This document shows positions 1 through 7,878 of a stretch of 20,385 nucleotides of DNA, piece by piece. Origin of the DNA: a virus. The translations under genes and the position numbers were made by a program. The stretch lies in IMG/VR virus record IMGVR_UViG_3300006042_000055, positions 1 to 20,385 of that record; one strand, 5' to 3'. Each line of letters starts with the position of its first letter. Position 1 is the first letter of the stretch. The notes beneath the pieces are model-generated. The model searched no databases, was not told where the DNA came from, and saw nothing but the letters and a program-made list of their open reading frames with translations.

Positions 1-507
1 TTAGCCGTTGAAACCGCTGAGGTTGAAGACCTGTTCCAGATATTCATCGGCAATGTCGATGATATTGGCCTCATCCTCTTCCGACAGGCCCAGCCAGGGG
101 CGCGCGGGGATGTCGCCCCAGGGGATCGGGCCGCCGCGTGGCGACTTGCCGAACGCCCCTTGCTTCGCGCCATTCTGCATCACCGCAGAATATTCCAGGG
201 CTGACCCGATCTCGACGCCCTGTGCATCGGCATATTGCGCAATCTCGCTCGACAGCCGCTTCGACGGGCCGATCAGCGGATCGGGCCGGTCACCGTCGCC
301 GCGTTCCTTGTAGCGATCGATAGTCGCCTGCTTCTTCGGCGTCCAAGCGTTGCCATCAGGATCGATGCCCTTCTTGAAACGCTCCTTGGTGACGCGCACC
401 ACATAATTGCCGATCGACTGGTGGACCGGCGTCATGTCGGACAGCCTGCGCGACGCCTCGCCCAAGGCCTGCCCTACCACCACATATTTGAAATCGACCT
501 TGATCAT
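1..507 (-). CDS. Phage virion morphogenesis protein (Mu gpG-like)
   Basis: This 168-residue protein resembles the phage virion morphogenesis family (Phage_tail_S), whose Mu member is gpG. It is thought to act in head completion or head-tail joining. Recognisable family features are the N-terminal segment with a VRVTKERFKKGIDPDG-type motif (around residues 37-53), followed by WTPKK, and the C-terminal IPARPWLGLSEEDE motif (around 133-147), typical of the family. Its position directly downstream of the MuF gene is the Mu order. The ATG at 507 is preceded by AGGGAAG at a 9-base spacing. A 57-base gap separates it from the upstream MuF gene, one of the few uncoupled junctions in the late region. 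The stop codon is the first three bases of the window, so the gene is complete. Confidence 0.9.
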   Translation of the reverse strand: MIKVDFKYVVVGQALGEASRRLSDMTPVHQSIGNYVVRVTKERFKKGIDPDGNAWTPKKQATIDRYKERGDGDRPDPLIGPSKRLSSEIAQYADAQGVEIGSALEYSAVMQNGAKQGAFGKSPRGGPIPWGDIPARPWLGLSEEDEANIIDIADEYLEQVFNLSGFNG

Positions 508-564
508 GGCTATAAACTTCCCTGGAAGCGTGGCAGCGGCCTCCTGCGCTTATGTGTAGGACGT

Positions 565-1851
565 TCAGCGGCGTTGGGTCGCGGCTCCGCTTCCACCTTT
601 CCCGATACGAACATACATGGTCACCAGCGCCACCGTGCGCCGGCCGCGCCGGATCACGAATGTGGCGACATAGGTTTGGCCGCCGATCCGCTTCACGAAA
701 TTGACCAGCTGATCCCCGTCCTTCGACGTGCCGGCCGGCTCGATCGCGTCGGGCCGGGCAATGATCTGGGGCAGCATCGCGAAATCGTCCGGCACGATAG
801 CCCGTTGCCCACGCGGACCTTCGGTCGCGGCGTTGCCATGCGCGGCGCGGATATGGTCCAGATCGTGGCGCGCCAGCGAGTAATCGTAGAGGTCGATCGG
901 CGTGTCGCCGGCAATGACTGTCCGGATCGCCTCGGCCTGGCGCGGCCCGACCAGGCCAAGCGTGCGCAACGGCTCGATCATGCCGTCGCTCTCGCCCCAG
1001 ATGCGGCGGGCATAGCGGCGGGCATCATCCGCCACGGAAGGCAGCGCGCGATAGCTTTCCGCCAGGGCGTCCCGCATCGCCTCGGGCACGCCCTCCATGA
1101 AGCCCTTGCCGATGCGATAATCCCAATGCCGGATTTTCTCGGCCGATGCCTGGACGATCGGCGCGACACTGGCGCCAGGCGCATAGTCCCAATTGCGGCC
1201 CGCCCCGAATGGCGCGCCCGTCTTGGGGTTGATCCGGTCCCAGCCCTCGGGAAGCTTCTTGCCCGGCTTGCCGCCCAGCCGCCGCGCCTCCCGCTCGCTG
1301 CGGGCGCCCAGCACATAGCAGCTGCATCCCCAATCCGAGGGCGGGTAGAAGATTTTCCAGAACGGGTGATCAGGCGGCAGGCATAGGCCGTCGAAATCGA
1401 GATGCTCCTGGCGCGGTTCCTTCGATCCACCATGGAAGTAGATCCAGATCGAATAATCGTCCGCGACCAACTGGGCATAGCGGCCGGCAGAATAGCTGGT
1501 CGATGCGTTGGTCTTGTAGATGGTGCGGGTCCGCCAGGCGCGGCCGCCTTTCGTGTCCTCGCCCGTCCAGCCATGCCAGCCATGGCGCTGGACGATCGCC
1601 CGGAAATCCTTGCGGAACGCGTCCAGGCTCTTGCCCTCCGCGATCGTCCGGTCGACCGCCATGGCCAGATCACTCAGCAGGTCGGCCTTCTGCGCGCCGG
1701 CCACCATGAAGCCCGTGTCATGCTGTTCGCGCTCCAGGTCATCCCAGAACTGGGTTGGGACCAGATTGCCGAGCTTGCCCCGAAAGAAAGCGACCTGTTC
1801 GGTGAACGGCCGCCGGTATGCGCCGGCAACGACGCTGGGCTGGCTGGGCAT
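565..1851 (-). CDS. MuF head morphogenesis protein (Mu gp30-like) with C-terminal nuclease-toxin-like domain
   Basis: This 428-residue protein has two parts. The N-terminal half (about 1-180) is the MuF minor head protein domain: it ends in the characteristic H150-LDFDGLCLPPDHPFW region and a PPSDWGCSC motif (171-178). Minor head proteins of this family are packaged with the capsid. The C-terminal part (about 318-418) is distinct: LYDYSLARHDLDHIRAAHG, then EGPRGQRAIVPDD, then a beta-rich segment with TMYV. It resembles the PBECR (phage barnase-EndoU-colicin-RelE-like) nuclease domains fused to MuF proteins, with His329, His333 and His339 as candidate active-site residues. The domain assignment is from memory of the family. 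The start is the ATG at 1851, which overlaps the stop of the upstream 32-codon gene as TGATG; longer forms extending upstream would run through that gene. Confidence 0.9.
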   Translation of the reverse strand: MPSQPSVVAGAYRRPFTEQVAFFRGKLGNLVPTQFWDDLEREQHDTGFMVAGAQKADLLSDLAMAVDRTIAEGKSLDAFRKDFRAIVQRHGWHGWTGEDTKGGRAWRTRTIYKTNASTSYSAGRYAQLVADDYSIWIYFHGGSKEPRQEHLDFDGLCLPPDHPFWKIFYPPSDWGCSCYVLGARSEREARRLGGKPGKKLPEGWDRINPKTGAPFGAGRNWDYAPGASVAPIVQASAEKIRHWDYRIGKGFMEGVPEAMRDALAESYRALPSVADDARRYARRIWGESDGMIEPLRTLGLVGPRQAEAIRTVIAGDTPIDLYDYSLARHDLDHIRAAHGNAATEGPRGQRAIVPDDFAMLPQIIARPDAIEPAGTSKDGDQLVNFVKRIGGQTYVATFVIRRGRRTVALVTMYVRIGKGGSGAATQRR

Positions 1852-1949
1852 CAAAGGTCGCCGGCTTGCCTGGCGGCCAATAGCACGCCAACCGCAAAGC
1901 CGACGGCGCCGGCTACAATGCACAAGCTGAAGACTAAAACGTCAGGCAT
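1851..1949 (-). CDS. 32-residue single-pass membrane peptide between portal and MuF genes
   Basis: A 32-residue peptide starting MPDVLVFSLCIVAGAVGFAV, with one hydrophobic helix (about residues 4-26) and a short charged tail (ARQAGDL). It begins inside the last codons of the portal gene (8-base overlap, ATGCCTGA) and ends in TGATG, where its stop shares a base with the MuF start. This double coupling supports a real gene in spite of its size. I know of no function. A role as a small membrane factor, or simply as a translational coupler that passes ribosomes from portal to MuF, are both possible. It is easily missed by gene callers because of its length. Confidence 0.6.
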   Translation of the reverse strand: MPDVLVFSLCIVAGAVGFAVGVLLAARQAGDL

Positions 1950-3537
1950 CGCTCGCGCCTTCCTCGATGTCGAACCGCCCGGCTGCGTGCGCGGCAACCA
2001 GGCTGTCACCGATCTTGCCGGCCAGCCGCGCGATCGGGAGGTCGGGATAGGCCGCAAGCAGCATTTCGCGAAACTCGCCCAGGTCACCGGCCGCGTCCAT
2101 CATCGCATCGATCTGCTCCAGCAGCTCGGCCATGTCGGGGGCCGTTTCCACGTTGAGACGGTCAGCCACCGCATCCGCCGGGACGGTCGCGGTCTTGCCA
2201 GCGCCAGCGGCCTGGAGCGCGCGGACCAGGCCAAGCGAGGGCTGCGCGATCCGGTCAGGCGTTGCCGGCGCTGCTGGCGCAGCGGGCGCGCGCAGCAGTT
2301 CGGCCTTGGCATCCGGGTCGGACAGGCCCAGCTTGTCGCGAATTTCGCTGGCCTGGACACGCATGCCCATGGGCACCAGCTTCTCCAGCGCTTGGACCAG
2401 CCCGGTCATGTCTTCGGCTTTGGGCCGCGCAATGCGGATGCGCGGATAGGCCTTCTGCGGCCCATAATCCAGATCGACCCAGGGGCGGACCAGGTCGCGG
2501 TTCAGGGTCGCGGCGAGCGCCTTGCAATCGGCGGTTTCGATATCCTCCCGAACATCGCCATGCACCTTGTTGCCGCCATCGCCCAGGCCGCCCGACTTCG
2601 TGTCCGTAGTGCCGGTCTGGCCCAGCACCGCCTTGCTCATCTGCCGATCCAGCCAGTCCGAGCGACGCTCGTAAAGATCGCTGCCCGAGCTGACGTTCTT
2701 GCTCTCGATAAATTCGATCGACATGCCTTCCGGCACGATCGCCGCGCAGTCCCCCGCGATATTGGCCACCGCCCGGAACAGCGTGGCCTTGTCCTCATTG
2801 CTCGCGCCCGAACGGAATTTGCCGATGCGGACCGGCTGGCCATAGGTCTGGGTGAAGATCGCCCAGTCGCGCTGGGTGAAGGCCTTGAACATCCATGCCC
2901 AGGCGGCGATGCGTGCCAGGCCCGATCGCACCGGCAGGCCGGACTTTGCCTTGACCGTGTGACGGATGAACTTGAACGGCGGCAGCGGACAATCCGGGCT
3001 GTTGCCGTCCTCGCCGCCTCGCAGCAACGGCGTCCGTCCGTCCAGAGGATCATAGCTGAACCAGCGCGGATCGCGCCATTCCAGGCGCAGCGGTTCCCAC
3101 TGGCCGCTGCTGGTGTCCCAGACGATTTCGGTGAAGGCATCGCCCTTGCCGACGCCGTCGAGAATATCGAAGGTTTCGTCAGCCAGTTCGTCACGATCGA
3201 TCCAGCGGCGGATGCGGTCGGCGATCTCCACGTCAAGCGGACTATCGCTGGCGGCATCAACCGTCACATCGATCTGCGCGACCGACCGTTTGCGAGTCCC
3301 CAATATGCCCAGATAATGGAGGTCGCGTTCCTCGATCTGCTCGGCCAGTTCGAAATAGGCCAGTGGGTCGCCCATGTCGGCCGCGCGCAGCAGCCGCGCC
3401 AGACGCACCGGATTGAGGCCATCGGCGGGATAACCGGTATGGGGCGAGCGCACGCCCGCCAGGGTCGGCCCCGCGACATCGCGCGTCATGACCTCTTTGC
3501 GGAGCGGTTGGCCCCGATGATCGACCAACACGGTCAT
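1942..3537 (-). CDS. Portal protein (Mu gp29-like, DUF935)
   Basis: This 531-residue protein matches the DUF935 portal family of Mu-like phages (Mu gp29), which forms the dodecameric ring through which DNA is packaged and ejected. Recognisable stretches include ADMGDPLAYFELAEQIEERD, LGTRKRSV, GDAFTEIVWD, EWRDPRWFSYD, RDWAIFTQTYGQPVRIGK, and the late motif QMSKAVLGQT followed by GDVREDI. An alanine/proline-rich linker (APAAPAAPATP) precedes a helical C-terminus. Two in-frame ATGs are available at 3543 and 3537. I chose 3537 because it makes the ATGA overlap with the terminase stop, and because an AGGAG lies 8 bases upstream of it but only 2 bases upstream of 3543. Confidence 0.95.
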   Translation of the reverse strand: MTVLVDHRGQPLRKEVMTRDVAGPTLAGVRSPHTGYPADGLNPVRLARLLRAADMGDPLAYFELAEQIEERDLHYLGILGTRKRSVAQIDVTVDAASDSPLDVEIADRIRRWIDRDELADETFDILDGVGKGDAFTEIVWDTSSGQWEPLRLEWRDPRWFSYDPLDGRTPLLRGGEDGNSPDCPLPPFKFIRHTVKAKSGLPVRSGLARIAAWAWMFKAFTQRDWAIFTQTYGQPVRIGKFRSGASNEDKATLFRAVANIAGDCAAIVPEGMSIEFIESKNVSSGSDLYERRSDWLDRQMSKAVLGQTGTTDTKSGGLGDGGNKVHGDVREDIETADCKALAATLNRDLVRPWVDLDYGPQKAYPRIRIARPKAEDMTGLVQALEKLVPMGMRVQASEIRDKLGLSDPDAKAELLRAPAAPAAPATPDRIAQPSLGLVRALQAAGAGKTATVPADAVADRLNVETAPDMAELLEQIDAMMDAAGDLGEFREMLLAAYPDLPIARLAGKIGDSLVAAHAAGRFDIEEGASDA

Positions 3538-5426
3538 GCCCATTGCTCCTGGCGTTCTAAAATCATTTTAAGAGGGCTTAAAAGGGTGCTGAGGCCCCAT
3601 TCACCCCCTGCTACGCACACTCGGGGCGGAAGGACGCCCCCTGAGGCTCCCAGGGCCTTCTGGGCCATATCCACAATCACCCGCCTGATGCGCGCGCCGA
3701 CCGGCGGTTTCCACCAGCCACGCGGCGCTTCGTCACCGTCGAAGTCGTCGGCCTGCTCGCCGTAGATGGAAGTCCCGGCGACCGGCACAGGCTCATAGCC
3801 ATATTCGGCCGCGCCCTGGCGTGAAGCATACCAGGCGAGGATGCCGGCAATGCCGGCGTCGCCGTGACGATCGAAACCGTCGCCGCCCTTGTAGCGGAAA
3901 TTCTCGGGCACGCGGATGATGCCGTCGACATATTGCAGCGCTTGGTGATCGCGGATGATGTCGTCATCGCCGGCCACGACGATCTCGCCGTCAGAGAATG
4001 CCTCGATATAGGCGGTGCTGTTGGCGCCATACCAGCCGGCGTTGAGCTTGATCTCGCTGACCCGCTCGCCCCAGCGCTGGCGCGCGACCTCGGCGAGATA
4101 GGCGCCATTGCCGGTCGCGTCGAAGGCAGCATGGCCAAATCGCGGCAGCGCGTCGCCCAGGTAGAAGACGACATCGCGTTGCGTCTCATAGGGGACGTTG
4201 CGCAATTCGATCACCAGCTTGCCGCGCCGGACCAGGTCCTGGCCCAGTTCGTTGACAATGATGACCGACCCGTCGCCACTGCGTGCAAAGTCCTGGCCAA
4301 AGTCATGCCGGCGTGTCTGATCGAGCTTGTCCAGGATTGGGCGCAGCTTCTCGCGAAGCCAGGTCTCCATGATCCGTTTGCGCTCTTTGGCGGGCGCGCT
4401 CTTGAACGCGTCTTCCAGCGCCCAGCGAACGACGGGAATGGTGCGATCGCTGTTGTTCTCGATCATCACCCGCGACAGGGCAGAGCCGGCCGCATCCGAA
4501 GGGATCGCATCCAGCTCCTGCCGCATCTGGGCGGTGCGGACGCCATAGGCGCCCCTGATCTTGGCTTCCCATTCGTCCTGGGCTTTCTGCGACCAGGTCT
4601 TCCCGCGCGTCAGGCAGACCCGTTTGAACAGCCCATTATCCACCGCCTTTTGGAAGGGGATGAAATGGAGCTTGTAGGAAACCTTGCCGGCCTTGGCTTC
4701 CTGGATCAGTTCGTTGAACGGGTTGAGCACGCCGTTATGCGTACTGATGACGCGGATTTTGCCGCCCCAGATCAGCAGCGCATTGACCGCGTCCAGCACG
4801 GCGCGGACATCCTTGTGGAACGCCGCTTCGTCGATGACGACCACGCCCTGAAGACCACGGATATTTTCCGGCCGGGACGATAGCGCCTCGACGCGAAAGC
4901 CCGATGCGAACTTGACGCGGTAGGCACTGATGAATTTCGACGTGCCGTCGTCCAGCTGATCTTCGAACAGGAACTCTTCGACATCGACCAGTTCTTTCGC
5001 AACCACCCGTGCGAAATGGGCGACATAGCCGATGAACTCGCGGCCTTTGTCCTTGGTATCACCGATGTAGAAGACATTGTCGCCACCGGCCGAGCGGGCC
5101 GACGACGCGATGATCGTATCGTCCAGCGCCTCGGCATAGGTAATGCCGGTGCGGCGGCCCTTCTCCCCCAGCTTCAGGTCCGACTGATCTTCCAGCCATT
5201 CCTTCTGATGGTCCATGAGGATGCCGTCAGCGAGCGGATCATGGTCAGAGGGAAGCTCAAAACCGCGCGGCAGTTCGGGCGGCAGCTTCTCCACGTCGCG
5301 CGACATGACCGGCGCGATCGGCGCGGCCTTGGGCATCGGTTGACCGGGACCAGCCAGCGCTGCGGCCATGGCGACGCCGGCCACAAACATGGACTTGCCT
5401 TTCGCGGGCTTCTTGGGCGGGATCAT
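3534..5426 (-). CDS. Terminase large subunit (Mu gp28-like)
   Basis: This 630-residue protein is the ATP-driven packaging motor and nuclease that cuts phage DNA into the head. In order one sees a P-loop-like KGRRTGIT (89-96, a deviant Walker A usual in this family), Walker B VVVIDEAA (195-202), a coupling motif near ISTHN (227-231), and a C-terminal RNase-H-like nuclease with D379 (GQDFA), D436 (FDATGNG) and a later RHGDAGIA aspartate. The ATG at 5426 overlaps the upstream stop as ATGA; the upstream extension to 5465 is less likely. The N-terminus has an alanine/proline-rich stretch (16-40). The last 40 residues, after GWWKPP, are not obviously conserved; this is where the local sequence becomes less GC-biased (about 3540-3620). 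Confidence 0.95.
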   Translation of the reverse strand: MIPPKKPAKGKSMFVAGVAMAAALAGPGQPMPKAAPIAPVMSRDVEKLPPELPRGFELPSDHDPLADGILMDHQKEWLEDQSDLKLGEKGRRTGITYAEALDDTIIASSARSAGGDNVFYIGDTKDKGREFIGYVAHFARVVAKELVDVEEFLFEDQLDDGTSKFISAYRVKFASGFRVEALSSRPENIRGLQGVVVIDEAAFHKDVRAVLDAVNALLIWGGKIRVISTHNGVLNPFNELIQEAKAGKVSYKLHFIPFQKAVDNGLFKRVCLTRGKTWSQKAQDEWEAKIRGAYGVRTAQMRQELDAIPSDAAGSALSRVMIENNSDRTIPVVRWALEDAFKSAPAKERKRIMETWLREKLRPILDKLDQTRRHDFGQDFARSGDGSVIIVNELGQDLVRRGKLVIELRNVPYETQRDVVFYLGDALPRFGHAAFDATGNGAYLAEVARQRWGERVSEIKLNAGWYGANSTAYIEAFSDGEIVVAGDDDIIRDHQALQYVDGIIRVPENFRYKGGDGFDRHGDAGIAGILAWYASRQGAAEYGYEPVPVAGTSIYGEQADDFDGDEAPRGWWKPPVGARIRRVIVDMAQKALGASGGVLPPRVCVAGGEWGLSTLLSPLKMILERQEQWA

Positions 5427-5740
5427 GCGGCAGCCCTCAGAGCTTGCTGCAAAATCGTGCGGCACACATCAGCATGAAGCAACAGAAGGCGGGCTTCGCT
5501 TTCATTATCCCGCAAGGCCCATTCGGTCATCCGGCCATGGAAGCGCTTCGCGCGCTCCCGCGCTTTATCCATGGCAGAAAGACCGTCCAGGATAGACGGA
5601 TAGGTCGTCTTGATGACCACAGCGGAAAGGCGGGTTGGAACGGCCTGATCGCGTGCGGTCGATACGAGCAGGCTCAGCCTGTCGATCGCGTGGCGCAGTC
5701 GGATTTCTTCCGGCCCATAGCGTGGCACGATCGCGCTCAT
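5423..5740 (-). CDS. Hypothetical protein between small and large terminase genes
   Basis: A 105-residue, mainly helical, soluble protein (MSAIVPRYGPEEIRLRHAID...) that I do not recognise. It overlaps the small-terminase stop upstream (ATGA at 5740) and the large-terminase start downstream (ATGA at 5426), so it is translationally coupled on both sides. Phage Mu has nothing between gp27 and gp28, so this is an insertion relative to Mu. Its position suggests a packaging accessory role, but no motif supports that. Confidence 0.75.
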   Translation of the reverse strand: MSAIVPRYGPEEIRLRHAIDRLSLLVSTARDQAVPTRLSAVVIKTTYPSILDGLSAMDKARERAKRFHGRMTEWALRDNESEARLLLLHADVCRTILQQALRAAA

Positions 5741-6321
5741 ATCCGCAGCCCCAGAACATCGCGGCGGATCTGCGCGGCGCGCTCGGCGGTGAGGCCGGCT
5801 TCGGTGGCAACCTTCTCGGCCTTCTCGGCCGCGCGCTCGATCTGGGCGGCGGCGCGCTCTTCCAGCTTCTTGCGCAGTTCGTTCGACGCCTTCTGCGCCG
5901 ACACGACGGAAGTCAGGGCGCGCGCCATCTCCATGACCGACTTGCTGTCGACCTCGCCCTTTTCCAGATTTTCATAGATCGCGACCTTGATCATTTCCGC
6001 GACCGCGACCGTGACCTGGTCGGCGCCATCGGTGCCCAGATCGGCGACGATCTCGGACGTGATATGGCGGACCTCGTCCAGCTTGCGGAACTGGATCGAC
6101 TTGCGCACCGCCCAGCGGCTGAAGGCCGACTTGGAGACGCCTGCGATTCCCCGATCGGCCAGCCGCTTGTTGAACTCGCCGACGATCGCCGTCTGCGGCA
6201 TCGTGCGATCGCGCAGCTGCTCGATCGCCCAGGCCAGATCGGCATCGGCTTCCTCGGGCAGCTGGTCGAGCGACGACAGCCAGCCGCGCCCCTGGCGGCG
6301 TTCCGTACGATCGTCGCTCAT
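5737..6321 (-). CDS. Small terminase subunit (Mu gp27-like, DUF3486)
   Basis: This 194-residue protein matches the DUF3486 family of Mu-like phages, the proposed small terminase subunit that recognises the packaging site and recruits the large subunit. The N-terminal part contains SSLDQLPEEADADLAWAI and then a helix-turn-helix-like segment, with FNKRLADRGIAGVSKSAFSRW (about 50-70) as the family signature. The C-terminal third is a long charged coiled coil (about 140-180, rich in A, E and K). It is coupled to its neighbours by ATGA overlaps at both ends. The assignment rests on the signature and on its position two genes upstream of gp28. Confidence 0.92.
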   Translation of the reverse strand: MSDDRTERRQGRGWLSSLDQLPEEADADLAWAIEQLRDRTMPQTAIVGEFNKRLADRGIAGVSKSAFSRWAVRKSIQFRKLDEVRHITSEIVADLGTDGADQVTVAVAEMIKVAIYENLEKGEVDSKSVMEMARALTSVVSAQKASNELRKKLEERAAAQIERAAEKAEKVATEAGLTAERAAQIRRDVLGLRI

Positions 6322-6983
6322 GTCAGCAACTCCTGGCGGGTCGAGGTCACCGCCTGATTAAGGTCGACCTTGCGACCGGCGCTCCAGCCATGATCGCGAT
6401 CGTTTTCGGCGGCGGCTCCGCTCGCAGCGGTCTCGCGCGGACGTAGCGCCACCGCACGAAAGTGGCGGGCGATATAAGCCCGGACCACCTCGGGCATCTC
6501 CGCCTCGGGACATAGTGCCTCGATCTTCACCCGCACCGCGACAACCCAGCCCTCGCAGAAGGCATCCGCTCGCGCAGTCTTGCGGCGGGGCGATTTCACG
6601 CGCTTGAGGTTGGTCGCCATGTAAGCGGTGCGCGCACGCTTCAGCTGGCGATAGAGCGTGCCGAAAGCATAGGACGCAATCTCGGGATTGGGCGTCAGGC
6701 CGACAAATGCCCAGCCGGTGTCGCCGCATGAAATAGCGGTTGTCGGGATCGCCCGCGCGACGGTGACAGCAAGCAGCGTTTCCCAGCGCGTCGGGGTCCA
6801 GGCGCAACTGCCCTTCGCCCGGTACTCCCCCGCGTCGATCAGATCGACATCGGCCTGGTCGACGCCATATTGCTCCATCAGGCGCCGCACGGTCGCCAGC
6901 GCTGCCGCCGCCTCATGCTCATTGGCCGACTTGGACATGGCCAGGCATTTGCGAATTTTCGCCAGCAATTCCTGTCGGGTCAT
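6318..6983 (-). CDS. DUF2786-domain protein
   Basis: A 221-residue protein whose N-terminus (MTRQELLAKIRKCLAMSKS, then NEHEAAAALATVRRLMEQYGV) is the DUF2786 signature, found in phage and bacterial proteins of unknown function. The middle region (about 60-150) has regular secondary structure with conserved-looking aromatic residues (SYAFGTLYRQLKRAR) and a basic patch (KRVKSPRRKTARADAF). Some relatives behave as DNA-associated or protease-like proteins, but nothing here fixes a role. The ATG at 6983 was chosen over the longer open frame because it overlaps the upstream stop (ATGA) and begins exactly at the domain. In Mu there is no gene of this type between gp26 and gp27, so it is an accessory insertion. 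Confidence 0.85.
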   Translation of the reverse strand: MTRQELLAKIRKCLAMSKSANEHEAAAALATVRRLMEQYGVDQADVDLIDAGEYRAKGSCAWTPTRWETLLAVTVARAIPTTAISCGDTGWAFVGLTPNPEIASYAFGTLYRQLKRARTAYMATNLKRVKSPRRKTARADAFCEGWVVAVRVKIEALCPEAEMPEVVRAYIARHFRAVALRPRETAASGAAAENDRDHGWSAGRKVDLNQAVTSTRQELLT

Positions 6984-7225
6984 TGCGTCACCTGAAGCTT
7001 GAGGGATTGGGTTAGCGAAAAGCTGCCATCGGTGCGGATGCGCAGGTCCGCGCGCCAACCATCGGGAAAGCGGGCGATGATCCGGGCCGGATTGCCGGAC
7101 GGGGTCAGCCAGGCCATGACCGTTTCCGGGTCCTGGTCGCGACTGACAACACCGGCCTCCTGAAGCAGCGCCACGGCATTGGCCGGGATCAGTTGGACCC
7201 TGCGCAGCTTGCCGCGCTTACGCAT
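6980..7225 (-). CDS. Hypothetical protein, 81 residues
   Basis: A small protein with a basic N-terminus (MRKRGKLRRVQLIP) followed by an alpha/beta-looking region (VMAWLTPSGNPARIIARFPDGW, then DLRIRTDGSFSLT). I do not recognise it. The ATG at 7225 overlaps the stop of the gp26-like gene by 8 bases (ATGCGTAA) and its own stop overlaps the DUF2786 start, so it sits in the coupled chain. Together with the DUF2786 gene it forms a two-gene insertion between gp26-like and gp27-like genes. Confidence 0.7.
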   Translation of the reverse strand: MRKRGKLRRVQLIPANAVALLQEAGVVSRDQDPETVMAWLTPSGNPARIIARFPDGWRADLRIRTDGSFSLTQSLKLQVTQ

Positions 7226-7514
7226 GGTCGGACGGACGGGTAACGCCCTCGATCCGCTCCCGGCGCTCGACATGGTTCCGGCCCAGCGTCCGGATTTCGG
7301 CGATCATGACCGTGCCGGCTTCGGTGATGCGGATCGCCTCCAGTTCGGCGAGCTTGCGCAGCTGGGTACGAACCCAGTCGCGCGACCGGGTGATGGCGAA
7401 GGTTTCCAGCACACGCTGGAGCGACACTTCATTGAGCCGACCGTCTACCTGGAGGGCCAATTCCTTCAGGATCACCAGGCGGCCATCCTCGGCAGTCTTA
7501 TCCTCGTAGCTCAT
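7218..7514 (-). CDS. Winged-helix phage protein (Mu gp26-like, VpaChn25_0724 type)
   Basis: A 98-residue protein with the pattern of the small winged-helix family found next to gp25 in Mu-like phages. The body reads DGRLVILKELALQVDGRLNE, then LQRVLETFAITRSRDWVRTQL, a LAELEAIRITEAG helix-strand, and a C-terminal GRNHVERRERIEGVTRPS tail typical of the family. Its role in the phage is not known; a DNA-binding or scaffold function is inferred from the fold only. It overlaps the upstream gp25-like stop (ATGA) and is overlapped by the next gene. Confidence 0.85.
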   Translation of the reverse strand: MSYEDKTAEDGRLVILKELALQVDGRLNEVSLQRVLETFAITRSRDWVRTQLRKLAELEAIRITEAGTVMIAEIRTLGRNHVERRERIEGVTRPSDHA

Positions 7515-7864
7515 GCTTTTTCTCGCAGATAATCGTCGATACGGTTGACGGTGCGGACGATGGTGCTGATCGAATTTTCCTGGCCGTTCACCTTGCCCAG
7601 GACATCGGCCAGCTGGATGCGAAGGGCGCTGATGTCATCCTTGGTCGGGAGATGCTTGAACTCTCCCTCCAGCGAAATCTGGCGGTCCTCGACATGGTCG
7701 AGCCGATCCTCCAGCTTCTTGACGCGATCGGCCGCTGCGGACTGGCTCTTCGTGTGCCAGCTCCACAGCATGTTCGCGATGCTGACCAACACCGCGACGA
7801 ACGACAGGAAAGAGCCTGCTCCACTACTCACGATTTCCCCCGTGTCTTCAGGACTTACAAACAT
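7511..7864 (-). CDS. Membrane-anchored coiled-coil protein (Mu gp25-like, DUF2730)
   Basis: A 117-residue protein with one transmembrane helix (about residues 17-36, ending NMLWSWHTKS) followed by a long coiled coil (about 45-112) with repeated KKLEDRLDHVEDR-type heptads. This is the DUF2730 architecture of Mu gp25, which lies between the lysis genes and gp26. Its function is not settled; because of its position it may still belong to the lysis or membrane module. The start ATG at 7864 has an AGGG 9 bases upstream and lies 14 bases after the Rz stop, so this junction is not overlapped. Confidence 0.87.
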   Translation of the reverse strand: MFVSPEDTGEIVSSGAGSFLSFVAVLVSIANMLWSWHTKSQSAAADRVKKLEDRLDHVEDRQISLEGEFKHLPTKDDISALRIQLADVLGKVNGQENSISTIVRTVNRIDDYLREKA

Positions 7865-7878
7865 GGATCACGGCCCTT

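Noticed and set aside
235-1386. Long plus-strand open frames opposite the late genes (also 1402-3765, 3864-4883, 12614-13645)
   Set aside because: They are antisense shadows created by the high GC3 of the minus-strand genes; the minus-strand products are clear phage families.
3663-3675. ATATCCACA and other near-matches to DnaA boxes (also near 4628 and 10423)
   Set aside because: They are single scattered near-matches within coding sequences, with no cluster or AT-rich origin-like region.
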